From Putridiphycobacter sp045107045 (GTDB lineage Bacteria; Bacteroidota; Bacteroidia; Flavobacteriales_D; Crocinitomicaceae), in NCBI GenBank assembly GCA_045107045.1, contig JBGCFR010000010.1, forward strand, positions 48,615 through 112,614: DNA of 64,000 nt, read 5' to 3'. Both the position numbers and the translations under genes were made by a program. The notes beneath the pieces were generated by a model. That model made no database searches. It was given only the letters and a program-made list of their open reading frames with translations, and was not told where the DNA came from. Below, piece by piece: positions 53,903-62,891 of this stretch (positions are counted from its first letter, which is position 1; every line of letters starts with the position of its first letter).

Positions 53903-54058
53903 ATCATCCTGCTATCAAAAAAAAAGCCTGCCCTTAACATATAGGAATCTTCTTCAAAGCAATAGAGGTTTTTTCCTTAACCCTTTTCATCATATATCCT
54001 CTAATAAAAATCTCACAATAGATAGAGCTTTGCGATAAACAATTTAAAAATTATTATT

Positions 54059-54613
54059 ATGAAAGTATTATTCTCAATTTTAAGCATTGCTTTTTTGCTA
54101 AATGGTTATGCACAGAAAAAACAGCAAACTGAAACTATGACGCTAAAATCAATAGTTGAAACTATTAATAATAGCATTGAAGGGACAGCCGCTGAATTGG
54201 AAGGTGTCAGTATACAAAAGGCAGAAATTACACTCCAGACTGTATTTGACAAAACTAGTGGTGGTGGCTTTAAAATTTTTGTAAAAGCAAAAAAGCAATG
54301 GAATAGAACAAAATCATCTTCAATCAATTATTCTTTTGTTCCAAAAAAGGATATTAAAGAGTTAACGACATTCTCAAAAGATAACATGGAGAAACATTTA
54401 AGCACAGCTATTGAAAAAGCAGCTAAAGAATGGAAAAGTATGCAAACTTCAATTACAGGTCTCGAGAAAAGCGAATTTAGTATCAGCATTTCATTTACAG
54501 CTAAAAATATTAACTCTGCAGGAATCGAATTTGAAATTTTAGGAATTTCCTTTGATGGAGGCAGAGATTGGAATCGAGCGGTAGTGCATTCTATTGAATT
54601 AACATTCAAATAA
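54059..54613 (+). CDS. Secreted trypco2-like protein with two related halves
   Basis: 184 residues. Signal peptide MKVLFSILSIAFLLNGYAQ. First half: helix TLKSIVETINNSIEGTAAEL and strands VSIQKAEITLQTVFDK, GGGFKIFVKAKKQWNR, SINYSFVPK, the pattern of trypco2 (trypsin-co-occurring domain 2). The second half repeats it: KEWKSMQTSI helix, KSEFSISISFTAKNI, AGIEFEILGISFDGG, RDWNRAVVHSIELTFK. Trypco2 is usually a single cytoplasmic domain near predicted proteases; here it is exported and doubled. Assignment is by pattern and not certain. Confidence 0.65.
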   Translation: MKVLFSILSIAFLLNGYAQKKQQTETMTLKSIVETINNSIEGTAAELEGVSIQKAEITLQTVFDKTSGGGFKIFVKAKKQWNRTKSSSINYSFVPKKDIKELTTFSKDNMEKHLSTAIEKAAKEWKSMQTSITGLEKSEFSISISFTAKNINSAGIEFEILGISFDGGRDWNRAVVHSIELTFK

Positions 54614-54688
54614 AATCTTGGGAAATCTAAATATTCCTATCAAATTGAACCAAAATCTTTCACTATATTGAAATACTAAAATTAAAAG

Positions 54689-55825
54689 ATGATCATTAAA
54701 CCTCCTTTTAAATATCTTGGCATTACCTTACTCCTTTTTAGCATCATGGCATGTGCCAGGAGATTGGATTCTGTATTTGACAAACATGACAATGTAAAGC
54801 GAACTGAAATTCCAAGTACAGTATTTAAGCATAAGGATTATGGTTTTAACTTTAAGGATTATGATAAAAGCCCCATTGCCATTACCTATTTGGGATGCGG
54901 TGGTTTTAGTATAAAGCGGAACGACAATACTGTGCTCATTGATCCATTTTTTACCAACCCTGGACCATTAAAAGGTGCTGGGGTTTGTAAAATGAAGACT
55001 AAAACAGAAAAGGTAAGTATCGGAATGGCTAACATTCCAAACTTTGTAAACGAAAATGTTGCGGCCATACTAGTCAGCCATTCACACTACGACCATTTAA
55101 TGGATGTGCCTTATGTATATGATCGATATACAAATCCTGGCGAAACTGAAATCTATTGTTCACAGTCTAGTAAAAACATGATTAATGGGGTTGGTAAAAT
55201 CGAAGCCGAAAAAATTACCACTCTAAATTATGAAACCAGTTCTGTCAATCAAATTGGTGATCGCTTTTTTTTAGCTGAAGGATCAATCAGAATAACCCCA
55301 ATACTGTCAGAACATGCACCGCATTATAAAAGCATAAAAATGTTTGAAGGTGATGCCAAGCCCAAACATAAATATACTGAACCATTGGATAGATCACGAG
55401 CTGGTTGGTGGAAAGAAGGGGAAACTTATGCTTTTTTGATTGACTTTTTGTCTCCGACAAATTCAGACTCTATTGAGTTTAGAATTTTTCTCCAAAGCTC
55501 GGCTGCTAACCCGCAAAACGGTTGGCTTCATCCTGATTTGAAAGTTGAACACCCTGTTAATTTAGCTCTGCTTGGTATTGCTTCCTTCGATTATGTAGAC
55601 CACTACCCTGAGTCATTAATTGACCATTTAGAACCTGAAAAATTAGTGCTTTGCCATTGGGAAGATTTTTTTAAAAAATATGACCGTAAAAAACCAAAGC
55701 GTGTGAGAGCCACTAAAGTGAGAGAAGCCATTAGACGAGTTGCTTTAGTTTACCCTCACAGTAATAATAAAGAAGAACAATTTATTTTGCCATATCCAGG
55801 TGTTACCATTAACTGTTCAAAATAA
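54689..55825 (+). CDS. Metallo-beta-lactamase-fold lipoprotein (UlaG/NAPE-PLD-like)
   Basis: 378 residues. Lipobox SIMAC. Fold motifs: ITYLGCGGFSI, VLIDPFF, zinc motif VSHSHYDHLMDVP (HxHxDH), later SEHAPHYKS (His), and LVLCHWEDFF (His) near the end. Probably a hydrolase of a lipid-like or phosphodiester substrate in the periplasm; the substrate is unknown. It follows the trypco2-like gene by 75 bp on the same strand. Confidence 0.88.
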   Translation: MIIKPPFKYLGITLLLFSIMACARRLDSVFDKHDNVKRTEIPSTVFKHKDYGFNFKDYDKSPIAITYLGCGGFSIKRNDNTVLIDPFFTNPGPLKGAGVCKMKTKTEKVSIGMANIPNFVNENVAAILVSHSHYDHLMDVPYVYDRYTNPGETEIYCSQSSKNMINGVGKIEAEKITTLNYETSSVNQIGDRFFLAEGSIRITPILSEHAPHYKSIKMFEGDAKPKHKYTEPLDRSRAGWWKEGETYAFLIDFLSPTNSDSIEFRIFLQSSAANPQNGWLHPDLKVEHPVNLALLGIASFDYVDHYPESLIDHLEPEKLVLCHWEDFFKKYDRKKPKRVRATKVREAIRRVALVYPHSNNKEEQFILPYPGVTINCSK

Positions 55826-55897
55826 CCTGTAAATTATTAACACTAGTATTTTAAATTTTGTATTGTCAATTTCCAGTTTTTGGAAAGGTCTAAAAAA

Positions 55898-58333
55898 TCA
55901 TTTCAAAACGGTCACGGTTCCTCTAAAATCGTAGACTTTATCTGTAATTGAACCTCTAGCTTCGAGTAACCAAATAAATGTGCCATTTTGTACTAATTCT
56001 CCTGAACCATACGAGCCATTCCATGATGCATCTGGATCATAAGACTCCCAAATCACCTCACCCCACCTATTAAATAAGGTAAGGTGGAAATCATAATAAT
56101 CTATACCGGAAGCGAACACTCGCCAGCTATTGTTAATTTTATTGGCAGTTGGTGTGAATATGTTAGGGGCAAAAACCGTTAAATCGCTCACTACTTTAAC
56201 CTGCCCCACTATTGAATCTTCACAGCCATTATCATTACTGACTAATAATTTGACTGGATAGGTAGCTTCAATACCTTCTGGATAAATAACGATTGGGTTT
56301 GATTTGGATGAAGTAGTAATGTCTGCACCCAATCCAAAATTCCAGTCCCAAGCAGTCACATCTAATGAAGATGTATTCGTAAAATTAACTATGGTATTAT
56401 AAACTGTTACTGGACTAGGGGACTCTATATAACTAGCCTCCGGAGCGGCAAAAACATCAATATAAGATGGCCATGTTTCTGTGAAAACGCACCCATCCAC
56501 AGTAGTGGTGGTCAGGCTGATGTCATATATACCAGCATTATCAAATTGCCGGACCACATTTCCTAAGCCAATTGTAGTCAAATTGGGCCCATCTGAAAAA
56601 GACCATTCTGACTTTACTATTGGTCCTGTAGATAAATTACTAAATTCTACTGTTAAAGGCTCACAACCACTTATGACATCTGTAGCGATTGTCGGAACTG
56701 CTGAATCCGGTTTTGTAATGGTGAATTGATCAAATAATTCACACCCAAAATTGTTATTGACCACTACATTATATACCCCAGCACAAAGATTATTGAATAC
56801 ACCTGATGTACTATAAGTCGTGCCATTATCAATAGAATAATTGACTAAATTAACTCCTGTAACGCTAGCACTGCCATCACAGATCCCTAAGCAAGATTCA
56901 TCAACCGTTTGTACAGGTGATAAAAATGGTTGATCAAGAATAGTGATTGTGATAGCAGCCGTATCTGTGCAGCCAAAAAAATCTTGCACAACTAAGTTAT
57001 AACTGGCTGGTGAATTGGGTGCTAAATTATTGATGGGTAGACTTTGGAAACCAACAACTCCAACAATGCTATAAACATAAGGTGCAGTGCCACCATTCGT
57101 TGTTGTTCCAATACTGACTGCCCCAGTACTATTTTGACATTCACTGTTGACCAATTCAACATTATCAATTTCTGGTGCATCATCAAACACAGAATCCATT
57201 TCCGTATTTTGACAACCGAACTGATCGATAACGACAAGGTTATAATTTTGGCCATTTTGTGCACCACATAGACCAGTGAAAATACTATCGTTCTGAAAGT
57301 TCAAACCACCGTCTATAGAATATTGATAAGGGCCAGCACTTGCTGTCGCTTGAATTTCGAAGGCGCCATTACAAGCATTGCAAGCGGAATTGGTCACTAA
57401 TGTATTAATAACTGGTGCTAACACCACAATATCTTTGGTAATATTATAGACACAGCCTGACACATCTGTTAAGTTTAATGATACAGAATAGGTGCCTGGA
57501 ACGCTATATGAATGAATTACACTCTGCATGTTTTCAAGAGGGCTATTATCGCCAAAATCCCATTCTCTACTTACAATTCCTCCTGCAATAATTGATGAAT
57601 CTGCTAAAGTAATGGACTCGTTTATACAAATACTATCGGCCGATACATCAATTAAAAGATCGGCTTGAATACAAAATTTTTGTTCATTACTAAGGCCACC
57701 TGTTGCTGCCGTAAAACCCCAATACACATTTGGGTTCCCACTAAAAACTGTAGTCACAAGGTCTACTACAATATTGGCATACAGTGTTCCATCAATTAGT
57801 ACCGTTAACTGGGTAAGTGTAGCGTCCCAAATGACATGCAAATCATGAAAATTACAGTCCTCCATATTTGGCAATACAATTGGAAGTGTTAGATCATTCG
57901 GGCTATTATCATGAATATTATCGCCATTGGTCTGAATGGAAAGGTGGTCGGCCGCCGGATCAAAATCAATTCCATTCATATAAGTATCAATATAAATACC
58001 TACTGCAGGCGAAACACCTGACATACCCATACCACCTCCACTGGAGCCAATATTAGTACCAACTGGCTGTAAGCCAAATACCATTCCATCTGCACCACCA
58101 TCATTGCATCCTAAAAATACTTCGAATGTCATGTCAAAAGAAAGGCTCAAATCTAATAAATTCGAATTCCAGACTGAGCCCACCAGAAAACTCTGTGGAT
58201 TGGTTAAGGTATAACAGTCGCATGAAGTAGAGTAGGCATTTCCATTCACAACGTACTGCGATTGCCCAAAAGCCATTGAAGAAGTCACAATAGTGCTAAT
58301 GATTAACAATCTTATTTTTTGGTACCAATTCAT
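55898..58333 (-). CDS. Secreted L-type-lectin and PKD protein with CHU_C (T9SS type B) signal
   Basis: 811 residues. Signal peptide MNWYQKIRLLIISTIVTSSMAFGQ. Residues about 30-215: a legume/L-type lectin domain (FDMTFEVFLGCNDGGADGMVFGLQ, VGIYIDTYMNG, VYWGFTAATGG). Then PKD domains (REWDFGDNSP, EWSFSDGPN, WDWNFG), with Cys-containing repeats between them (ITILDQPFLSPV and alike). C-terminus: FAPNIFTPTANKINNSWRVF and FNRWGEVIWES, the gliding-motility CHU_C sorting domain. A carbohydrate-binding surface protein. No neighbour on its strand. Confidence 0.9.
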   Translation of the reverse strand: MNWYQKIRLLIISTIVTSSMAFGQSQYVVNGNAYSTSCDCYTLTNPQSFLVGSVWNSNLLDLSLSFDMTFEVFLGCNDGGADGMVFGLQPVGTNIGSSGGGMGMSGVSPAVGIYIDTYMNGIDFDPAADHLSIQTNGDNIHDNSPNDLTLPIVLPNMEDCNFHDLHVIWDATLTQLTVLIDGTLYANIVVDLVTTVFSGNPNVYWGFTAATGGLSNEQKFCIQADLLIDVSADSICINESITLADSSIIAGGIVSREWDFGDNSPLENMQSVIHSYSVPGTYSVSLNLTDVSGCVYNITKDIVVLAPVINTLVTNSACNACNGAFEIQATASAGPYQYSIDGGLNFQNDSIFTGLCGAQNGQNYNLVVIDQFGCQNTEMDSVFDDAPEIDNVELVNSECQNSTGAVSIGTTTNGGTAPYVYSIVGVVGFQSLPINNLAPNSPASYNLVVQDFFGCTDTAAITITILDQPFLSPVQTVDESCLGICDGSASVTGVNLVNYSIDNGTTYSTSGVFNNLCAGVYNVVVNNNFGCELFDQFTITKPDSAVPTIATDVISGCEPLTVEFSNLSTGPIVKSEWSFSDGPNLTTIGLGNVVRQFDNAGIYDISLTTTTVDGCVFTETWPSYIDVFAAPEASYIESPSPVTVYNTIVNFTNTSSLDVTAWDWNFGLGADITTSSKSNPIVIYPEGIEATYPVKLLVSNDNGCEDSIVGQVKVVSDLTVFAPNIFTPTANKINNSWRVFASGIDYYDFHLTLFNRWGEVIWESYDPDASWNGSYGSGELVQNGTFIWLLEARGSITDKVYDFRGTVTVLK

Positions 58334-58672
58334 TTAAATGACAATGCTTGTCGATAAAGGTAACACTTAAAGTTAAAAGTACAATAAGGTGCAGCAGTTT
58401 TTCCCCCAGCACTTGGTCAATCTTTAACTTATCCGAAAATTAAAAACCACCATTTTCAGGGATGTCCTTATCACCATTTCTAATGAGGTAAATATGATTT
58501 CTAATTTGCAGTTTTGTTCAAGTAGAAATTATCTATGTTGCGGAAACCGAGCTGATGATTGGTTTATGTCAACGATAGCCCAGCACACAGCGGTCACCAA
58601 ATATGTCGCCAAATCATATTCGACTGAGGTGTGGTGAGCTTGTTGAAGTTATCTTTTTCTCATCCGCGTGCC
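58334..58672. other. Intergenic stretch left of repeat E1
   Basis: Between the CHU_C gene start and repeat E1 I see no gene, RNA or clear promoter. The base composition becomes richer in G+C toward E1. This stretch must hold the promoter for the minus-strand CHU_C gene, but no TAnnTTTG box at normal spacing stood out. Confidence 0.5.
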
Positions 58673-58937
58673 CTTCGAGTCCAGCACTCCGTGCTCCTCA
58701 GGGACCCGCTAAGTTTTTTCGTTGTATTCGCGCTCCTCAGCCACCGCTAATGTATTTTATTTCTATTTCAAATCCACTTGGGATTTTGAGTCCAGCACTA
58801 ACGTGCTCCCCATTTCGGTAAACGCACCGCAATTACCAAATCCTACATCACTGCTATATGCCCCGTTAGTTTGCAATAACTAAAGGCGGCTGAGGATTGA
58901 ATAGATGCCAATCTATTCAATGGACTCGAAGCCCCGG
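58673..58937. repeat. Composite palindromic repeat element E1
   Basis: Bounded by CTTCGAGTCC (58673-58682) and its inverse GGACTCGAAG (58922-58931), then CCCCGG. Inside: unit with core AGCAC-TCC-GTGCT followed by CCTCAGGGACCC; a partial unit CCTCAGCCACCGCTAATGTA; a degenerate nested unit around 58773-58842 with core AGCACTAACGTGCT; and, on the minus strand, the hairpin ATTGAATAGAT-GCCA-ATCTATTCAAT (58896-58921). It ends 3 bp from the xseB stop. The open frame at 58603-58821 is repeat sequence. Confidence 0.85.
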
Positions 58938-58940
58938 CTT

Positions 58941-59159
58941 CTATCCACCAATCTCCTCCCCACCTTTCGGTTCAATAATTTTATTAATCTCGGTTTCTGT
59001 TTTGTCTAGCTTGTCTCTACAAAATTCCACCAAGGCTTTGGCTTCTTTGACCTTATCCGCCAAGTCATCAATTTTAATTTCTTTGCGTTCTAGCAAGGCT
59101 ACAATTTCTTGTAATCTTTCTAAGGCCACTTCGTATTTTAAATCCTTTTCTAATTTCAT
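58941..59159 (-). CDS. xseB: Exodeoxyribonuclease VII small subunit
   Basis: 72 residues, usual size. LKYEVALERLQEIVALLERKEIKIDDLADKVKEAKALVEFCRDKLDKTE is the two-helix coiled coil of XseB with the conserved L..L/I pattern. It binds XseA to degrade single-stranded DNA to oligonucleotides. It starts 1 bp after xseA ends (operon xseA-xseB). The tail EPKGGEEIGG is immediately followed by repeat E1. Confidence 0.93.
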   Translation of the reverse strand: MKLEKDLKYEVALERLQEIVALLERKEIKIDDLADKVKEAKALVEFCRDKLDKTETEINKIIEPKGGEEIGG

Positions 59160-59160
59160 T

Positions 59161-60480
59161 TTAATTCTTTTTAATCTCCTTAATTTCGCTACTTACTACG
59201 CCAATTGATGTTTTTGTGGTCATGGTTTCGCCAACTAATTCAGCTTCATTTTGATTTAAATCTATCCCATTAATAGTGGAAATAGTATACCCTACTTTTA
59301 GTAAGCGTTCAGGGTTTAACATGTTTAATAAATCGTGTAATCCATTTAATTCGGTGCTTTTATTAGACAAATAATTTTGGCTGCCCAAATCTAAGCGATC
59401 TAACTGATTAGGTAAATCGGACGTTTCGGCCAAATGAATAGTATTTAAACTTTGAGATTTCACTTGATCCAATTTTAAATCTAAATTTGATTTTTCGTTT
59501 TGAATCAATTGAACAAAACTTTTTTGCACTTGGTGAGCCTCGGTATTCAATTCCCATTGGTATTCTAACAAGACCTGTTTACTACCATGAATTAAATACT
59601 TATGCAAATAATTAAACTCATCTTTTAAGCCACTAACCATGCTTCTTGAATAATTCAAAACGGCATCAAACCCTTGTCTTAAATTGGCGGAAAAAGTCCC
59701 AATTTGAATATACAAAAACTCAGCAGCAGCTGTAGGTGTAATGCACATTTTACGGCAAACCAAATCCGATACTACCTCATCATACTCATGACCAATTCCT
59801 GTCATCACTGGAATTTTACTTTGGCAAATGGCCTTACTTAATTCATAATCGTTAAAGACATTCAAATCCATTTTACTCCCTCCACCTCTTAATATCACAA
59901 TTGCATCCACATCATACCGCTCAGCAGCTTTTATTGCACTAACTAGTTCGGTAGCAGCTCTATCGCCTTGCACGGAGGTGGCGAATTCCTTCACTACGAA
60001 ATTGGTGTAGACTGAATTTGAATTCAGCTTGGTCATAAAATCGCGATAACCGGCCGTACCAGGAGAACCAATCAAAGCAATTCTTTTAGCGATTACTGGC
60101 AAGTACAAGGCTTTCTGTAAATCATATAATCCTTCAGCTTTCAAACGATCTATCGTCTCTTGCTTTTTTCGTTCTACTTCACCGTATGAATAGGATGGAT
60201 CCACATCTACCACATTCAATTTAAGCCCATAAATTTTATGGTATTCAATCCTCATAGAGAATAAAACCTTATTCCCTGCCTTCAAAATCTCATCCAAATC
60301 GTTTCCAATATTGGCTTTAATATTTTTATAGGTACCAGCCCATAACGTAGCAGTCATTAAAGCAGACGTTCTATTATCTATTGTATCCACCAACTCCAAA
60401 TAATGGTGTCCGTTTTTTTCGTTGGACTTGGCTATTTCTGCCACTACCCAATAATTTGTTGACCCAAAATGCTTCAGCAC
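59161..60480 (-). CDS. xseA: Exodeoxyribonuclease VII large subunit (no canonical start)
   Basis: 439 residues from GTG at 60480. OB-fold (NYWVVAEIAKSNEKNGHHYLELV), catalytic region (RIALIGSPGTAGYRDF, VDAIVILRGGGSKMDL, MTGIGHEYDEVVSDLV, CITPTAAAEFL), then a long helical region and C-terminal beta segment. Family proteins begin about 20 residues earlier, and the frame upstream does encode that: QEKKIFTLTQLTTSLENF, but without ATG, GTG or TTG; an ATC at 60540 sits at the expected place. Thus the true start is probably upstream and non-standard, or was damaged. Confidence 0.93.
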   Translation of the reverse strand: MLKHFGSTNYWVVAEIAKSNEKNGHHYLELVDTIDNRTSALMTATLWAGTYKNIKANIGNDLDEILKAGNKVLFSMRIEYHKIYGLKLNVVDVDPSYSYGEVERKKQETIDRLKAEGLYDLQKALYLPVIAKRIALIGSPGTAGYRDFMTKLNSNSVYTNFVVKEFATSVQGDRAATELVSAIKAAERYDVDAIVILRGGGSKMDLNVFNDYELSKAICQSKIPVMTGIGHEYDEVVSDLVCRKMCITPTAAAEFLYIQIGTFSANLRQGFDAVLNYSRSMVSGLKDEFNYLHKYLIHGSKQVLLEYQWELNTEAHQVQKSFVQLIQNEKSNLDLKLDQVKSQSLNTIHLAETSDLPNQLDRLDLGSQNYLSNKSTELNGLHDLLNMLNPERLLKVGYTISTINGIDLNQNEAELVGETMTTKTSIGVVSSEIKEIKKN

Positions 60481-60602
60481 AAAGTTTTCAAGCGAGGTGG
60501 TTAGCTGCGTGAGGGTGAATATTTTTTTTTCTTGAGCGATATGATAAAATTAGTGAATAAGTCTGGTTTTTGATAAGTGGGATGAAAATAATCCGCTCCT
60601 GG

Positions 60603-60876
60603 CTTCGAGTCCCGAGCTAACGCTCGCCTCAGCCACCGCTATTGTATTTTTTACATTTCGAGTTCGTTGCTGTGCAATCCTTACTTTGACTATCGCGCAG
60701 TATGGCGCAGGCCACCGCTAGTGTACGTCCTTACATTCCGAGTCCAATGCTAACACATTCCTTACTTCGACTATCGCTCAGTAAGGCGCAGGCCACCACT
60801 AGTGTATTTTGATTAATAGACAGGCGTCTGAGGATTAAATAGCGGTGAGCTATTTAATGGACTCGAAGACCCGGTC
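60603..60876. repeat. Composite palindromic repeat element E2
   Basis: Bounded by CTTCGAGTCC (60603-60612) and GGACTCGAAG (60859-60868), then ACCCGGTC. Inside, + strand units: core CGAGC-TAAC-GCTCG then CCTCAGCCACCGCTATTGTA; a divergent unit at about 60656-60730 with TTGC-TGT-GCAA; and at 60735-60805 AATG...CATT plus CCTTACT...AGTAAGG. The minus-strand end hairpin is ATTAAATAGC-GGTGA-GCTATTTAAT (60834-60858). Ends 12 bp from the stop of the transporter gene. Confidence 0.82.
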
Positions 60877-60887
60877 TCAATAATTTA

Positions 60888-62042
60888 TCAATCATTCTTC
60901 TCTCGTCTAACAAATAGCAACAACAACAGCGACAAAAAACTACAAATGAAAAAGCCAATAAAAATAGGCCATGCAGAATCTGTCATAAACGACCCAATAA
61001 AAATAGAAATAGGCACTGACAATAAAGTCGATAAAAACCCATTAATGGCAGCTCCAATACCGGCTATATGACCAATTGGTTCCATGGCCAAGGACCTAAT
61101 GTTTCCAAAAATAAAACCTAAAGACAAAAACTGAATGGCAAAAAACAACATCACAATGGCAAGACTTGGGTTTTCAGAATTAAGATACAGAAGACTATAC
61201 AATAATGATGAGATACAGAATACCCATAAAAAGAAAGTAGACAGTTTTTTCATCCCAAACTTAAGTACTAAAGAACTATTCAAAAAGCTCGCCAGGCCTA
61301 AAGAAAATGCCAAGGCTGCAAATACATATCCGAACTTTTCTGCAAGCATGTACTGGTCCTGAAAAACTTGTTTGGATGCACTTAAATATACAAAAAAAGA
61401 GCCGCCAAGTAAACCAGAAATAAGGGTATAAACAACCGAAATCCTCATCTTAAAAAACACCCTTGCTCCACTTATAAATAGCATTTTTGAAAACGGCTTT
61501 TTATTTTCAATTTTCAAGGTTTCTTCTTGTCGCAGAGCAAACCACCCTAACACCAATAAAATAAAACCAATCTGAAACCCAAAGAGATATTGCCAAGCAA
61601 AGTGATTTAAAATTAATTGTCCAATTAAGGGCGCCACCATAGGTACAATAATAAAAATAGCCGCAATAAACGACATGATCCGTGCCATGCGGTCTCCTTT
61701 GTAGGAGTCTCTTATAATAGACACACTAATACTACGGGGAGCCGATAAACCAATGCCTTGTAATACCCTACCCACTAACATCACCGTTAACGACTCTGCC
61801 ATAATACAAATAATACTCGCCACTATAAACGTAATAATACCGGCGTACACCATTGGCTTACGACCAAAACTGTCGGACAGGGTGCCAAAAAACAATTGCC
61901 CTACTCCTAACCCCACCAAAATCATGATGATGATTAATTGCAAATCATTCGCAACGGATACATTTAAATTCCCCCCAATGGCTCCTAAACCAGGTAAAAT
62001 AGTATCAATAGCCAATGCCGCATTGGCCATTAAAAATGCCAT
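60888..62042 (-). CDS. Bcr/CflA-family multidrug MFS transporter (N-terminus may extend upstream)
   Basis: 384 residues from the ATG at 62042; 12 membrane helices. MFS motif A between helices 2 and 3: GTLSDSFGRKPMVY; helix 4 GRVLQGIGLSAPRSISVSIIRD; helix 5 PMVAPLIGQLIL, as in Bcr/CflA drug exporters. Upstream codons in frame read TKPKSELEFIAL, which matches the family N-terminus, but they contain no ATG, GTG or TTG before the stop at 62114; ATT or ATC at 62090 or 62099 are possible starts. A TAnnTTTG box lies at 62123-62130. Confidence 0.9.
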   Translation of the reverse strand: MAFLMANAALAIDTILPGLGAIGGNLNVSVANDLQLIIIMILVGLGVGQLFFGTLSDSFGRKPMVYAGIITFIVASIICIMAESLTVMLVGRVLQGIGLSAPRSISVSIIRDSYKGDRMARIMSFIAAIFIIVPMVAPLIGQLILNHFAWQYLFGFQIGFILLVLGWFALRQEETLKIENKKPFSKMLFISGARVFFKMRISVVYTLISGLLGGSFFVYLSASKQVFQDQYMLAEKFGYVFAALAFSLGLASFLNSSLVLKFGMKKLSTFFLWVFCISSLLYSLLYLNSENPSLAIVMLFFAIQFLSLGFIFGNIRSLAMEPIGHIAGIGAAINGFLSTLLSVPISIFIGSFMTDSAWPIFIGFFICSFLSLLLLLFVRREKND

Positions 62043-62122
62043 TAATGCAATGAACTCTAGTTCTGATTTGGGTTTTGTAATTGTTTGAATTGATTTGATA
62101 GCAGGGGTGTTTTATTGGTGTG

Positions 62123-62130
62123 CAAAGGTA
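62123..62130 (-). promoter_or_regulatory. -7 box of the Bcr/CflA transporter promoter
   Basis: TACCTTTG on the minus strand (TAnnTTTG), about 80 bp before the first ATG. The predicted transcript start near 62116 leaves room for the N-terminal extension without an ATG. Confidence 0.45.
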
Positions 62131-62260
62131 CAGGTTTTATTAGATACTAGAGTCTAGATATAAGATGCTAGATTTTTATTGCCCTCAGTAGTCTAAAAAC
62201 CAACAATGAGCGAAATTAAATTGTGCCGAGTTTAGGGTAATCAATTATTGCCACTTGTGC

Positions 62261-62548
62261 CTTCGAGTCCATTTGGGATTTCGAGTCCAGCACTAACGTG
62301 CTCCTCAATCACCAAATCCTCAGGCACCGTTGTATTTGTTTATTATATTTTGGGTGTACGTCATTTCGAGTCCCGAGCTTCGCCAGCCTCAGGCACCGTT
62401 GTATTTGTTTATTATATTTTGGGTGTACGTCATTTCAAGTCCCGAGCTTTGCCAGCCCCAGGCACCGCTAGTGTTTTTTCTTATATAGATAGCAGGTGCC
62501 TGAGGAATGTTTAGCTGGCAAGCTAAACATTGGACTCGAAGGCCCGGG
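62261..62548. repeat. Composite palindromic repeat element E3, with nested unit
   Basis: Bounded by CTTCGAGTCC (62261-62270) and GGACTCGAAG (62532-62541), then GCCCGGG. The first unit has outer stem ATTTGG-GATT (62271-62280) and AATC-A-CCAAAT (62307-62317), with a whole second unit TCGAGTCC-AGCACTAACGTGCT-CCTC in its loop. Two near-tandem degenerate units follow (62364-62420 and 62430-62475). The end hairpin on the minus strand is AATGTTTAGCT-GGCA-AGCTAAACATT (62506-62531). Its end touches the stop of the GIY-YIG gene. Confidence 0.87.
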
Positions 62549-62549
62549 T

Positions 62550-62891
62550 TTAATCCTTTTGCCCCCAAACTGCTTTACTAAGCCCTACCAATTTATTTTC
62601 TTCGCCATTAATCAAAGCTTCTTTTTTAGCTCTGCTCCAGCCTTGTATTTGCTTTTCACGATAAAAGGCATCTGCTATCTTATTATGATGTTCAAGATAA
62701 ACCAGTTCAACTGGTAAATACTTTTTTGTATGGCTCGCCCCTTCACCTTCTTGATGTTGTAATATCCTGCTTTCAATATTAACCGTACTACCTGTATAGT
62801 AGCTTCCGTTCGAACATTTTAATATGTAGGTGTATCCTTGTTTCGTAGTACGCTTGCCCTTCGTATTCCGCTTGCCCTTCGAGTCCAGCAC
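62550..62891 (-). CDS. Small GIY-YIG nuclease, start codon inside repeat E4
   Basis: 113 residues. The GIY-YIG fold begins at about residue 19: YTYILKCSNGSYYTGSTVNIESRILQH (GIY and YIG equivalents, then the catalytic Arg), with the catalytic Glu in FYREKQIQGWSRAKKEALI. The only start is GTG at 62891, inside the AGCAC...GTGCT core of repeat E4, and residues 1-18 (MLDSKGKRNTKGKRTTKQ) come from repeat or adjoining low-complexity DNA. The stop is 1 bp from repeat E3. The gene is thus flanked exactly by two repeats. Role unknown; related small GIY-YIG proteins are multi-copy in some Bacteroidota. Confidence 0.85.
   Translation of the reverse strand: MLDSKGKRNTKGKRTTKQGYTYILKCSNGSYYTGSTVNIESRILQHQEGEGASHTKKYLPVELVYLEHHNKIADAFYREKQIQGWSRAKKEALINGEENKLVGLSKAVWGQKD

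Noticed and set aside
58603..58821. Open frame on the plus strand
   Set aside because: Made of E1 repeat units; Ser/Pro-rich translation without any protein feature.
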